The notes under the pieces: model-generated | What the model was told of the DNA's origin: nothing | Databases searched by the model: none | The model's input: the letters and a program-made list of their open reading frames with translations, nothing else | Assembly (NCBI GenBank): GCA_964602995.1 | Contig: CAZRTM010000104.1 | Location: forward strand, 1 to 14,781 | Origin: JAAYYY01 sp964602995 | Lineage (GTDB): Bacteria > Chloroflexota > Anaerolineae > Promineifilales > Promineifilaceae | DNA length: 14,781 nucleotides | Reading direction: 5' to 3' | Part shown: positions 7,098 through 14,211 of the stretch, in pieces | Layout of the letters: every line of letters begins with the position of its first letter | Position numbering within the stretch: position 1 is the stretch's first letter | Translations under genes and position numbers: made by a program

Positions 7098-8084
7098 ATG
7101 CAATGGCAAGACAAATCAATTCTGATCACAGGAGCCACCGGCTTCATTGGTGGCCGGCTGGCACAGAGGCTGGCCCAAGAAACGAACGCAACCGTCACCG
7201 GCGCCGGCCGTAACCTGCGCGCCGTTCCTTTTCTGGCAGATGCTGGCGTGCGGCTGGAGGAAGCTGACCTCCTGGACTTCCGCCGCATGCGGCAACTGCT
7301 GCAAGGCCAGGACATCGTCTATCATGTGGCGGCCTGGATGGGCAACCGGCATGGGGATGCGCAAATGGCGTGGACCCTCAACGTCTACGCCACCACAAAG
7401 CTTGTGGAAATGGCCGCCGCCGCCGGCGTTACTCGCCTCGTCTACGTCAGCTCTATGGCTGCCTATGGTCCGCCACAGACCAATCGCGTAGACGAATCAC
7501 ATCCCCTGGCGGTACGTGATAGCGCTGACTATGGGCGCACCAAGGCCCAGGGAGAAACAGAAGGCAGACGACGGGCAGAAGAGCTTGGCCTGGAGTTTGT
7601 GACCATACGCCCCGGCATGGTCTATGGCCCGCGCAGCTACGGCTGGTCCCTCCGTATCGTGCGCCTGATCCAGCGCGGCGTGCCGGTCATTTTCGGCAGC
7701 GGTGATGGACACGCCCAACCCGTATACGTGGACAACCTGGTAGACGCCTTGCTGTTAGCGGGAACAGCGCCTGCTGCTGCCGGAGAAGCGTATAACGTCG
7801 TCGATCAACCGCTGGCCTGGCGCGATTGGTTTGAGCGCTATGGTGAGATGTGCGGGCGCAAGCCCCGCTCTCTCCCCCTGTGGCTGGCTCGCCTCGGCCT
7901 CTCCGCGGCCCATTACCTGCCCACAGGCCTCTCCGTAGACCGCGACCTGTTGACCTACTACACCGCCCAGGCCATCTACCCCACTACGAAAGCGGAGCGG
8001 GAACTTGGCTACCGCGCCGCCACCGGCATCGACGAGGGCATGCGACGTACAGAGCAGTGGTTGCGCCAGGAGGGGCATTTATGA
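7098..8084 (+). CDS. NAD(P)-dependent epimerase/dehydratase (extended SDR)
   Basis: 328 aa. Rossmann glycine motif TGATGFIG (11-18) at the N-terminus; active-site strand VYVSSMAAYG (115-124) with the catalytic Ser; Y145-GRT-K149; RPGMVYGPR (171-179) and the QPVYVDNLVDA segment typical of extended SDRs such as sugar-nucleotide epimerases and 3-beta-hydroxysteroid dehydrogenase-like enzymes. The substrate cannot be told. ATG 7098 was chosen because the Rossmann strand starts 7 residues later; the frame stays open upstream but that stretch overlaps the DUF4242 gene. The mRNA may be leaderless (TATAAT 6 nt upstream). Its stop overlaps the next start as ATGA, so it is the first gene of a coupled trio with the methyltransferase and aat. 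Confidence 0.9.
   Translation: MQWQDKSILITGATGFIGGRLAQRLAQETNATVTGAGRNLRAVPFLADAGVRLEEADLLDFRRMRQLLQGQDIVYHVAAWMGNRHGDAQMAWTLNVYATTKLVEMAAAAGVTRLVYVSSMAAYGPPQTNRVDESHPLAVRDSADYGRTKAQGETEGRRRAEELGLEFVTIRPGMVYGPRSYGWSLRIVRLIQRGVPVIFGSGDGHAQPVYVDNLVDALLLAGTAPAAAGEAYNVVDQPLAWRDWFERYGEMCGRKPRSLPLWLARLGLSAAHYLPTGLSVDRDLLTYYTAQAIYPTTKAERELGYRAATGIDEGMRRTEQWLRQEGHL
8068..8073 (+). promoter_or_regulatory. Strong ribosome binding site AGGAGG deciding the methyltransferase start
   Basis: AGGAGG lies 7 nt before ATG 8081. It supports that start over the upstream open frame, which extends 77 codons into the epimerase gene. Confidence 0.85.
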
Positions 8085-8797
8085 CCGGCGTCCAATCCCT
8101 GCTCCCTCTGGCGGCCGGCCTGTTGGCTTTCATCCTCGTCGTCATCTTCCTCTACTGGCTGCTGGTGACAACCGAAGGCGCCTTTTTGGGGCGGCGTGTA
8201 GTCGTCTGGCTCTATGACATCACGGCGCACAAATATGATGAAATCAAAGGGTACACACCTGACGGCGAGCGCCTTCTTGTGACCATTCCTGTACTCAACG
8301 CCCTGCGCGGCATCGAGGACCCGCTGCTGCTCGACGTGGCGACCGGCACGGGGCGAGTGCCATACGATTTGCTGGTGTCGGGGCAGTTCCAGGGAAAGAT
8401 TATCGCCCTGGATGATTCGCGCAAAATGCTGCAAATCGCGCGTAAGAAGCTGAGCGCTTTCGAGGGGCAGGTACAGCTCCTACGGCAGCCCGCCGTGCCG
8501 CTGCCCTTTCCCGATAACTCCTTCGATGCCGTGACCTGCCTGGAGGCGCTTGAGTTTTTCCCCTCTGACGAAGCGGCCCTGCGCGAAATGGTCCGCGTTC
8601 TGAAGCCGGGCCGTTACTTGCTCACCACGCGCCGCCGCGGCACCGAGGCCAAAATGTTCCTCTCGCGCTATCGCTCCTGCGACGAGATGGGCCGCATGTT
8701 ATCAGACATGGGGCTGGAGGAAGTTGGATTTCATACCTGGCAGATCAATTACGATCTCGTCACCGGACGCAAAAAGACCCCCAAATTCACCTCATGA
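8081..8797 (+). CDS. Membrane-anchored class I SAM-dependent methyltransferase
   Basis: 238 aa. Residues ~6-29 are a single hydrophobic helix, so the enzyme is tethered to the membrane with the catalytic domain probably in the cytoplasm. SAM-binding motif I is LLDVATGTGR (83-92), the acidic motif II is IALDD (108-112), then FPDNSFDAVTC (143-153) and RVLKPGRYLL (172-181), as in the UbiE/Methyltransf_11 group. A membrane anchor suggests a lipid, quinone or other hydrophobic substrate, but this is inference. The ATG follows AGGAGG and overlaps the epimerase stop (ATGA); the gene ends in an ATGA overlap with aat. Translation of all three is therefore probably coupled. Confidence 0.88.
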   Translation: MTGVQSLLPLAAGLLAFILVVIFLYWLLVTTEGAFLGRRVVVWLYDITAHKYDEIKGYTPDGERLLVTIPVLNALRGIEDPLLLDVATGTGRVPYDLLVSGQFQGKIIALDDSRKMLQIARKKLSAFEGQVQLLRQPAVPLPFPDNSFDAVTCLEALEFFPSDEAALREMVRVLKPGRYLLTTRRRGTEAKMFLSRYRSCDEMGRMLSDMGLEEVGFHTWQINYDLVTGRKKTPKFTS

Positions 8798-9384
8798 GCT
8801 TGATTCTTGAGCCTCAATGGCTGCTCTATGCCTATAGCCAGGGCATCTTCCCCATGGCTGACGATGATGGCACAATACTATGGTTCGACCCCGATCCCAG
8901 GGCCATTATGCCTCTGGAGCGCTTCCACGTACCGCGCCGGCTGGAACGGACGGTGAAGCAAGAAGTATTCGACGTTCACGTCAACCGTGATTTTCGCCAG
9001 GTGATGGAAGCGTGTGCCAGCGCCGGCCCTGATCGCGAATCGACGTGGATCAGCGACGAAATTATTGACGCCTATCACGCGCTACACCGGCTGGGCTACG
9101 CCCATAGCGTGGAGGTGTGGCAGCAGGGAGAGCTGGCCGGCGGCCTTTACGGGGTCGCCATCAACAGCTTCTTTGCCGGAGAAAGCATGTTCAGCTTCAA
9201 ACGCGATGCCAGCAAGGTGGCCCTCGTCCACCTGGTGCGCCGACTAAAGGAGCGGGGCTTTCTCCTGCTCGACATCCAGTTTCTGACTAAACACCTGGAA
9301 CAGTTTGGCGCGGTCGAAATCAGCCGTGGTGAATATAAGCTGCGGCTGCAGCAGGCTCTGTCCAAAAGCAACCGTTTTGATTAA
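8794..9384 (+). CDS. aat: Leucyl/phenylalanyl-tRNA-protein transferase
   Basis: 196 aa. It carries the family signature: YSQGIFPM (14-21), WFDPDPRAIMPL (30-41; WW in E. coli), TWISDEIIDAYHALH (84-98), GYAHSVEVW (101-109), GELAGGLYGVA (112-122), FAGESMFS (127-134), DASKVAL (138-144) and LLDIQFLTKHL (158-168). The enzyme moves Leu or Phe from charged tRNA to proteins with N-terminal Arg or Lys, marking them for ClpS/ClpAP (N-end rule), in the cytoplasm. It lacks the first ~30 residues of the 234-residue E. coli enzyme, but starts at the conserved Y-x-x-GIFP core, as short-form homologues do. Its ATG overlaps the methyltransferase stop. Confidence 0.95.
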   Translation: MSLILEPQWLLYAYSQGIFPMADDDGTILWFDPDPRAIMPLERFHVPRRLERTVKQEVFDVHVNRDFRQVMEACASAGPDRESTWISDEIIDAYHALHRLGYAHSVEVWQQGELAGGLYGVAINSFFAGESMFSFKRDASKVALVHLVRRLKERGFLLLDIQFLTKHLEQFGAVEISRGEYKLRLQQALSKSNRFD

Positions 9385-9393
9385 CAGCAAACA

Positions 9394-9422
9394 TTGCCTA
9401 TCCACGCTACTCCTGATACGCT
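9394..9422 (+). promoter_or_regulatory. Candidate sigma-70-type promoter of the NTF2-like gene
   Basis: TTGCCT (9394-9399), a 17-bp spacer, then TACGCT (9417-9422) preceded by TGA, which gives the TGN extension. It lies between the aat stop and the SD of the next gene and would make a leader of about 35 nt. Moderate match only. Confidence 0.4.
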
Positions 9423-9463
9423 TCTAGCGCACTGCTGATTAGCTGGCCATAGAGGAGAATATT

Positions 9464-9877
9464 GTGACTGAAATAGAAAAGGAAATCTGGGCCTTTTTGG
9501 ACCGCCATCTACACAGCATCTTCACCCGTGATGCGGAAACCTATAAACAAACGACGGCCAGTGACCTCTCGCTCTACGAATGGTGGGTCACACCACACCG
9601 TCAGGACGGTCTCGACTTCCACTTCTTCATGATTGAGCACAGTTGGGCCGGCTCTTATGATGACTTCCGCTACGATCTGCTGGAGCCGCAATTGCAGCTC
9701 TATGGCGACACAGCCATCGTCAGCTATACCTTCATGCTCACCACACACAAGGACGGGAACATCGTGCATCAGACGCACAACGAAAGCCGCGTGCTGATTC
9801 GCGATGCAGAACAGGGTTGGAAAGTGGTGCACGTTCACAAATCACCTGCCTGGAATGCACCCAGGCAACCCCAATAA
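9464..9877 (+). CDS. NTF2-like protein (DUF4440 / CaMKII association domain type)
   Basis: 137 aa. It starts at GTG 9464, 6 nt after a strong SD, AGAGGAG (9451-9457). The order of an N-terminal helical part (EIWAFLDRHLHSIFTRD), WWVTPHRQDGLDFHFFM and a beta-rich C-terminus ending GWKVVHVHKSP (118-128) is that of the NTF2-like fold, close to calcium/calmodulin kinase II association-domain and DUF4440 proteins. Bacterial members are small cytosolic proteins, mostly of unknown substrate; some act as isomerases or assembly domains. Function is left open. The pyrophosphatase starts 39 nt downstream and may be co-transcribed. Confidence 0.75.
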   Translation: MTEIEKEIWAFLDRHLHSIFTRDAETYKQTTASDLSLYEWWVTPHRQDGLDFHFFMIEHSWAGSYDDFRYDLLEPQLQLYGDTAIVSYTFMLTTHKDGNIVHQTHNESRVLIRDAEQGWKVVHVHKSPAWNAPRQPQ

Positions 9878-9916
9878 CAGACTGGTCACGCCCAACCACT
9901 GAAAAGAGAGAACACA

Positions 9917-10459
9917 ATGATGAGAAACCTTTGGCACGATCTGCCGGTTGGCCCTCAGGCGCCGGATTTAGTCAATGTCATCGTCGAGATTCCGGGAAGC
10001 ACACGCAACAAATACGAATTCGATCACGATGGCGGTTATATCAAGTTAGACCGCGTCCTGGCCTCCCCTCTCCACTACCCGGCCGACTATGGCCTGATTC
10101 CACGCACGCTTTATGACGACGGTGACCCGCTTGACATTCTGGTGTTAATTAAAGAACCAACCTTCCCCGGTTGTGTGCTCGTTGCCCGCCCCATTGGCCT
10201 CTTCCGCATGCTAGATCAGGGTCTAAAAGATGACAAGATTCTGGCAGTGGCCCACAACGACCCGCTCTACGCCGAGTACAGCGATCTCTCCGACGTGCCC
10301 AGCCACTATCTGCGCGAAGTGGCGCACTTCTTCAACCGTTATAAGGATCTAGAAGGCAAGCGCGTGGAAACGTTAGGCTGGGAACCCCAGGAAGCCGCCC
10401 GTGAGCAGATCCAGCGCGCGCAACAGCGTTATCTAGAACATTATCCTGTAGCAGGATAG
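9917..10459 (+). CDS. ppa: Inorganic pyrophosphatase, family I
   Basis: 180 aa, the normal bacterial length. Active-site parts in order: VEIPGSTRNKYE (23-34), HYPADYGLIP (53-62), the signature DDGDPLDILV (67-76) with metal-binding D68, D70 and D73, KDDKIL (104-109) with the catalytic-type Asp, and FFNRYKDLEGK (138-148). It hydrolyses PPi to two phosphates with Mg2+ in the cytoplasm, pulling biosynthetic reactions forward. Two ATGs are adjacent (9917 and 9920); the SD is a weak GAGAG. It may be read from the promoter before the NTF2-like gene. The gene ends in a perfect small hairpin, 7 nt from the convergent esterase stop. Confidence 0.96.
   Translation: MMRNLWHDLPVGPQAPDLVNVIVEIPGSTRNKYEFDHDGGYIKLDRVLASPLHYPADYGLIPRTLYDDGDPLDILVLIKEPTFPGCVLVARPIGLFRMLDQGLKDDKILAVAHNDPLYAEYSDLSDVPSHYLREVAHFFNRYKDLEGKRVETLGWEPQEAAREQIQRAQQRYLEHYPVAG
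10442..10458. terminator. Hairpin at the convergent ends of ppa and the esterase gene
   Basis: TATCCTG, loop TAG, CAGGATA: a perfect 7-bp stem that covers the ppa stop codon. Neither strand has a T-tract after it, so it may stabilise 3' ends rather than act as a true intrinsic terminator. Confidence 0.35.
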
Positions 10460-10466
10460 AGAGTTC

Positions 10467-11462
10467 CTAGCCGCAGGGAGGGTAAACCTCTCGCGCCATC
10501 GGCCAGCTCTCCGCGTGCCAATCCAGATACTCCCGTAAGTGCTCGAACCAGTAGTAATTGGCGTGGTTGCCGGGGCTAATCTGTACGCGGTGGGCGATTC
10601 CTGCGTTCATCAACGCCTCGTGCAACTCCTGCTGCCCCGCGCGCAGGAAATCCCTATCGCCCCAATCCATCCAGATACGAGTGTTACTCAGGTTAGCCGA
10701 ACTGTAGGTTCCCAGGGGGTTATACTGTGCAGGGTCCACGTCCAGGCGCAACTGGCTGCTGTGTCCTGAAACAGCGCCAAACAGATCCGTATGGCGGAAA
10801 GCCATCATCAGCGCCCAGTAACCGCCTCTAGAGATTCCACCGATGGAACGCCCTTCGCGAGAATTCCACGTGCAGAAAGTGCTGTCCACATATGGAATCA
10901 AATCCTGTATCGTCACCCCTTCAATGCTGCGCTCACCGCCTGATGTGGCGTCGCCCCAGGAGCCGCTGTCAGGCATGATCACGATGAACGGTGGGTAGCG
11001 CCCTTCGCGGATGCCCTGGTCGATGTGCTGGGCCAGGCCCAGGTGCACGTACTGGTCATCATTATGGCCTGAGCCATGAATCATATAAAGCACGGGGTAG
11101 GTCCGGCCATCATGCCCGTAACAGGGTGGCACATAGGCATGGTAGTCGCGCCCGCTGCCCCAAATGCTGCTGGGGAACTGGCTGAAGTAGACAAAACCCC
11201 GGTCGCCACATTCGGTAGTTGTCGGTGGTTCTGATAGGGAGTATATGGCCACCGATTGCTTCAGATAATCCGGCACTTCGAACGGCGTGGGCGTCGGAGT
11301 AGCGGGCGGGCCGGGCGCCGGAACCTGCTCCGAGGAGGGCAGCGTCGAGGTCGCTGCTGGCGTGGCAAAGTAGGTGGCGCCGGGCACAATGGTGGAGACA
11401 ACATGCGGCGTGTAGGTGGGCGGAATGGTACGATCTTCAAACGCCGCAATCTCCGTCGCATC
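10467..11462 (-). CDS. Secreted alpha/beta-hydrolase (esterase D/putative esterase family), 5' end lost in gap
   Basis: 331 residues visible; the start and any signal peptide or lipobox lie in the N-gap. The visible start (1-~62) is a Pro/Thr/Ser-rich linker (TPTPTPFEVP), common between an export anchor and an extracellular domain. The hydrolase domain has an oxyanion-type MIHGSG (127-132), nucleophile elbow GGISRGG with S211, an acidic DWGDRD segment (266-271) and H300 in SPGNH, together a Ser-Asp-His triad. Several cysteines (C85, C114, C197, C330) fit an oxidised, exported protein. It resembles the feruloyl/acetyl-xylan esterase (putative esterase) group; the substrate is unknown. It is convergent with ppa. 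In the + direction its frame chances to run through the Ns into the next gene. Confidence 0.8.
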   Translation of the reverse strand, partial: DATEIAAFEDRTIPPTYTPHVVSTIVPGATYFATPAATSTLPSSEQVPAPGPPATPTPTPFEVPDYLKQSVAIYSLSEPPTTTECGDRGFVYFSQFPSSIWGSGRDYHAYVPPCYGHDGRTYPVLYMIHGSGHNDDQYVHLGLAQHIDQGIREGRYPPFIVIMPDSGSWGDATSGGERSIEGVTIQDLIPYVDSTFCTWNSREGRSIGGISRGGYWALMMAFRHTDLFGAVSGHSSQLRLDVDPAQYNPLGTYSSANLSNTRIWMDWGDRDFLRAGQQELHEALMNAGIAHRVQISPGNHANYYWFEHLREYLDWHAESWPMAREVYPPCG

Positions 11463-11562
11463 NNNNNNNNNNNNNNNNNNNNNNNNNNNNNNNNNNNNNN
11501 NNNNNNNNNNNNNNNNNNNNNNNNNNNNNNNNNNNNNNNNNNNNNNNNNNNNNNNNNNNNNN
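11463..11562. other. Assembly gap of exactly 100 N
   Basis: Only N. The round length indicates a placeholder, so the true distance and content are unknown. It hides the C-terminus of the YprB-like gene, the 5' end of the esterase gene and whatever lies between. Confidence 0.98.
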
Positions 11563-12842
11563 CGGTTGAGACGAGCCAGGCGGTGCTCTAATTCAGCGCG
11601 CGTCGAAGGTACGTTCACCCCCTCTATCAGCTCCAGGGCTTGTTCTGTCCACATTCTTGCCTGCTCCAGATCAACGTCATGCCACTCATAATGCTTGGAC
11701 AGCTCCACATGTGCTGTCACGTCGTCAAATGTGGTATAAGCCACCTGTTGCCACACTTCCAAAGCCTCTTCCCGGCGTTCAGCGCGCTTCAGCAAGTAAC
11801 CAAGCTGCAGCAACGCCTGGTGGTAATACTCCGTCGGCAGCTCTGGCACGGCGGCCATGCGCAACACCTGTTCAGCCTGCTCAACCAGACCCAGGTCAGC
11901 CTGCCACTTGCCCAGACCAAAGAGGTCAATAGGGTGGTCCGACGGATCCGGCTGGTGGAACTGGCGTACAATGCGCGTGGCCAGCGACACCATCGACAGC
12001 ATATCCATGCGGTTGTGGTAGAAAACCCTGGTCAGCTCACGACCATCACCGCTTTGTAAATAATGATAGTACAGGCTCGGAATCAACCAGCCCGGCACAT
12101 CTTCGCGCGTGCGCGTCAGCCCCAACAGATTCTGCTCCAGCGAGCTGAGCGCGCAAGAGTCGAAGCGCCGGCCCCATAACCGCCGCGCTGGCGGCAGCAG
12201 ATCAATGTGTGGCTGCTCGCTCAGGCCAGCCGGCATCCGATTCATCACAAAACGACCCTCCAACAAAGGAAGGTCGAACGAACGGCCATTAAAGGTAATT
12301 AATCCTGCCTTTTCTTGCAAGAGATTATTAAGCGACCATAACATTGCCGGTTCATCGCCATGATCGCGCAAGAAATATTGGCGTACAACAAAGGCATCGC
12401 CATCAAAGAAAGCCACTCCCACCATAAAAGCCAGAGTGCCTGCTCCCCCCAGCCCCGTTGTCTCTGTATCAAGAAAGAGAAAATGGCGGAAGTCGGCGTC
12501 ATTCAGCCGCTCGTCCTGGCAGAAGTGGACGGCGACTTGTGGCGAAAGCTCCAGAAGATCGCAGAGGCGGCAAGAGCCGTGACTGTGCGAGAGCGGATAA
12601 ACCTTATCCAACACATAGCAGGCGCCTGCCTCATTATCCATCAGTTGTAGGCCGGGTAGCAGCTCCTGCAGCGGGCGGCGATTCTCTTCATCGTCGCCAT
12701 ACTGCAAGAAAGATGATGGCTTCGATGGCTCCTGATTCGCTGCTTTCGACGCCGGCGCAGAGTGCGTCTGCGTCGTCTTCAGGTTACGAACCCCTTTCAC
12801 TACCCCCAGCCGTCGCAACCGAGCGAGAGCTTCGTGGTTCAT
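11563..12842 (-). CDS. YprB-like ribonuclease H-fold (DEDD) protein with C-terminal TPRs, 3' end lost in gap
   Basis: 426 residues visible. Residues ~118-295 are an RNase H-like exonuclease domain of the YprB/RNase_H_2 type: FLDTETTG (D125, E127), TFNGRSFDLPLLEGRF (183-198, D190), and YHNRMDMLSM (275-284, D280). Residues ~305-422 are TPR-like helices. The last visible segment, AELEHRLARLN, looks like the end of the protein, so little is missing. It may act on RNA or DNA ends; the substrate is unproven. ATG 12842 was chosen over the TTG at 12878: a -35/-10 pair (TTGTCT-17-TACAAT) covers the TTG itself, and TACAAT lies 7 nt before the ATG, with no SD. That predicts a leaderless mRNA. Confidence 0.85.
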
Positions 12843-12849
12843 ATGTTCG

Positions 12850-12878
12850 ATTGTAATCGTTGCGCAAAACTGAGACAA
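12850..12878 (-). promoter_or_regulatory. Promoter of the YprB-like gene (probably leaderless)
   Basis: On the minus strand: TTGTCT (12878-12873), 17-bp spacer, TACAAT (12855-12850), then 7 nt to ATG 12842. Four of six bases match at -35 and five of six at -10, with ideal spacing. Confidence 0.6.
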
Positions 12879-12896
12879 GCCGAATCTGCGCGTTAC

Positions 12897-12905
12897 TGGT
12901 ATAGT
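12897..12905 (+). promoter_or_regulatory. Candidate extended -10 for the CPBP protease gene
   Basis: TGGTATAGT: TGN followed by TATAGT. The start site would be near 12912, inside a 20-bp near-perfect palindrome (12905-12924), with a leader of about 80 nt. No clear -35. Confidence 0.4.
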
Positions 12906-12924
12906 TGTGCGGAAATTCCCACAA
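12905..12924. promoter_or_regulatory. Near-perfect palindrome, candidate operator
   Basis: TTGTG-c-GGAA-a-TTCC-CACAA: nine paired bases per arm, one unpaired C (12910) and a single central A (12915). The loop is too small for an RNA hairpin, so a site for a dimeric DNA-binding protein is more likely. It lies in the 149-bp divergent region between the YprB-like and CPBP genes, over the predicted CPBP transcription start. Confidence 0.45.
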
Positions 12925-12991
12925 TTGTCACGAATAGGGATGATTCATCAGTTGATTATGACAGCATCACAGCGTCATCAGGTGTTTGCGT

Positions 12992-13981
12992 ATGACCCTC
13001 TTCATTGGACTGGTACTGCTATTTAGTATCATCTTCCTGGCCAACCATGTAGAAATACATGCCAGCGACTCCATGCGCCGCATGTTTAACTGGCTTCTGT
13101 TGCTTTTTAACTTACCTCTCTTTCTTCTCGGCCTCTCATTCTTACTCCTTTCAACTGAGCAGATCCAATCCGGCGACCTGGGATTGGCCATCTCCGATTT
13201 CCGTCCCGCGGGCATCGTGCTGTTGCTCACAGCCGTGTGGGGCTTGCTGGCAACGTTGTCCGAAGTGCGCCGCGCATTGTCACGCTGGATTCCCATTGAC
13301 CCCGGCTCTGCTGTGCACACACTGGCCCTCATCCTCGCCGGTTACCTGCTCGGAAATAGCATCCTGACCCTGACCCAGGGCGGCCTGGAAGGGTTAGTTG
13401 AAACCAGCTCGCCCGCCTCCATCATCGACGTCGTGGCCTCCGAAGCGCTCTACGCCGCCGTTGGCCTGGCGGGGGCGGGCATCTTCATCCGCCGCAATGG
13501 CTGGAAGCTACTGGACCGGCTGGGGCTGGAAAGGCCCACTACGGCGCAACTCAGACGCAGCTTGCGCTGGGTCGGCCTCCTGCTGGTCCTGCAATGGCTC
13601 ACCGGCCTGATCATGCTCGTCACCGACCCCGAACAGGCTGCAGTGTTGGACGAGCTAAACACGCTGTTACTGGGCGACATGGACACCATCTGGGAATGGT
13701 TCCTGCTCGCCATTTCAGCCGCCATCGGCGAGGAAATTCTCTTCCGCGGCGCGCTCCAACCTGTGTTCGGCCTCTGGCTCACCTCCTTCATCTTCGCCTT
13801 CGCCCACATTCAGTACGGCTTCAGCCCGGCGACGGTCCTGGTCTTTGTCATTGGCGTCATTCTCGGGCTGGTGCGACGCCGCTATAACACCACCACAGCC
13901 ATTTTCGTGCACTTCGCCTATAATTTCATTCTGGGCCTTCTTGTTCTGTCGCTGCCTTATCTGGAGCAATTTGCCACCTGA
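12992..13981 (+). CDS. CPBP family intramembrane metalloprotease (CAAX protease/bacteriocin-processing type)
   Basis: 329 aa, mostly hydrophobic, with about eight membrane helices. The three CPBP/Abi motifs are present in order: EEILFRG (E247, E248, R252), FAFAH (H272), and HFAYN (H307, N311). By family knowledge these residues form the metal-dependent glutamate protease site of Rce1-like enzymes inside the membrane. Bacterial members are tied to bacteriocin self-immunity, peptide maturation or unknown roles; no bacteriocin gene is visible nearby. The ATG 12992 follows AGGTG by 7 nt; a TTG two codons upstream (12986) is less likely because it crowds that SD. Confidence 0.9.
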   Translation: MTLFIGLVLLFSIIFLANHVEIHASDSMRRMFNWLLLLFNLPLFLLGLSFLLLSTEQIQSGDLGLAISDFRPAGIVLLLTAVWGLLATLSEVRRALSRWIPIDPGSAVHTLALILAGYLLGNSILTLTQGGLEGLVETSSPASIIDVVASEALYAAVGLAGAGIFIRRNGWKLLDRLGLERPTTAQLRRSLRWVGLLLVLQWLTGLIMLVTDPEQAAVLDELNTLLLGDMDTIWEWFLLAISAAIGEEILFRGALQPVFGLWLTSFIFAFAHIQYGFSPATVLVFVIGVILGLVRRRYNTTTAIFVHFAYNFILGLLVLSLPYLEQFAT

Positions 13982-14027
13982 TACTCACGAACATTCTGAC
14001 GCTTGTGTAGCCACGAGATAAGAGAAT

Positions 14028-14056
14028 TTGCGACAAGGAACTTAATTTGCTAAAAT
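14028..14056 (+). promoter_or_regulatory. Promoter of tRNA-Pro
   Basis: TTGCGA (14028-14033), 17-bp spacer, TAAAAT (14051-14056) preceded by TGC, the extended -10. The start would be about 14063, only a few bases before the tRNA. Confidence 0.65.
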
Positions 14057-14066
14057 CCACTTTGTT

Positions 14067-14140
14067 CGGGGCATGGCGCAGCTTGGTAGCGCGCTTCAAT
14101 GGGGTTGAAGAGGTCGTCGGTTCGAATCCGGCTGCCCCGA
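14067..14140 (+). tRNA. tRNA-Pro (anticodon GGG)
   Basis: A 74-nt cloverleaf. Acceptor CGGGGCA pairs with TGCCCCG, discriminator A. D stem GCGC/GCGC with loop AGCTTGGTA. Anticodon stem CTTCA/TGAAG with loop ATGGGGT, anticodon GGG at 14101-14103, reading CCC/CCU. Variable loop of 5. T stem GTCGG/CCGGC with one T-G pair and loop TTCGAAT. CCA is not encoded (ACAA follows), so a CCA-adding enzyme is needed. Confidence 0.97.
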
Positions 14141-14147
14141 CAATGAG

Positions 14148-14175
14148 AAACGCCGCGTAATGTACGCGGCGTTTT
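14148..14175 (+). terminator. Rho-independent terminator after tRNA-Pro
   Basis: A perfect 12-bp stem, AAACGCCGCGTA / TACGCGGCGTTT, with a 3-nt loop (ATG) and a short T run, 7 nt after the tRNA. Confidence 0.85.
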
Positions 14176-14202
14176 GCATCGAACCGGAAGAGAGCATAAG
14201 CT
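14174..14202 (+). promoter_or_regulatory. Weak candidate promoter for the last membrane protein gene
   Basis: TTGCAT (14174-14179), 17-bp spacer, TAAGCT (14197-14202), then 9 nt to ATG 14212. It overlaps the terminator tail. The gene has no good SD, so a near-leaderless start is possible. Poor consensus. Confidence 0.25.
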
Positions 14203-14211
14203 TACCGGGTA

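Noticed and set aside
7850..8080. Upstream extension of the methyltransferase frame into the epimerase gene
   Set aside because: AGGAGG before ATG 8081 and the membrane helix right after it define the start.
9817..10116. 99-codon frame overlapping the NTF2-like gene and ppa
   Set aside because: Out of frame with two conserved genes and without any family resemblance.
12840..12878. TTG start at 12878 for the YprB-like protein
   Set aside because: A -35 hexamer with a correctly spaced -10 covers this codon, and ATG 12842 fits the promoter and the protein's likely N-terminus better.
12986..13981. CPBP protease as part of a bacteriocin or abortive-infection system
   Set aside because: No precursor peptide, ABC exporter, toxin or other defence gene is visible beside it; the family name alone is not evidence.
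14067..14175. tRNA-Pro as an integration site for a genomic island
   Set aside because: No integrase and no second copy of the tRNA 3' end was noticed in the window.
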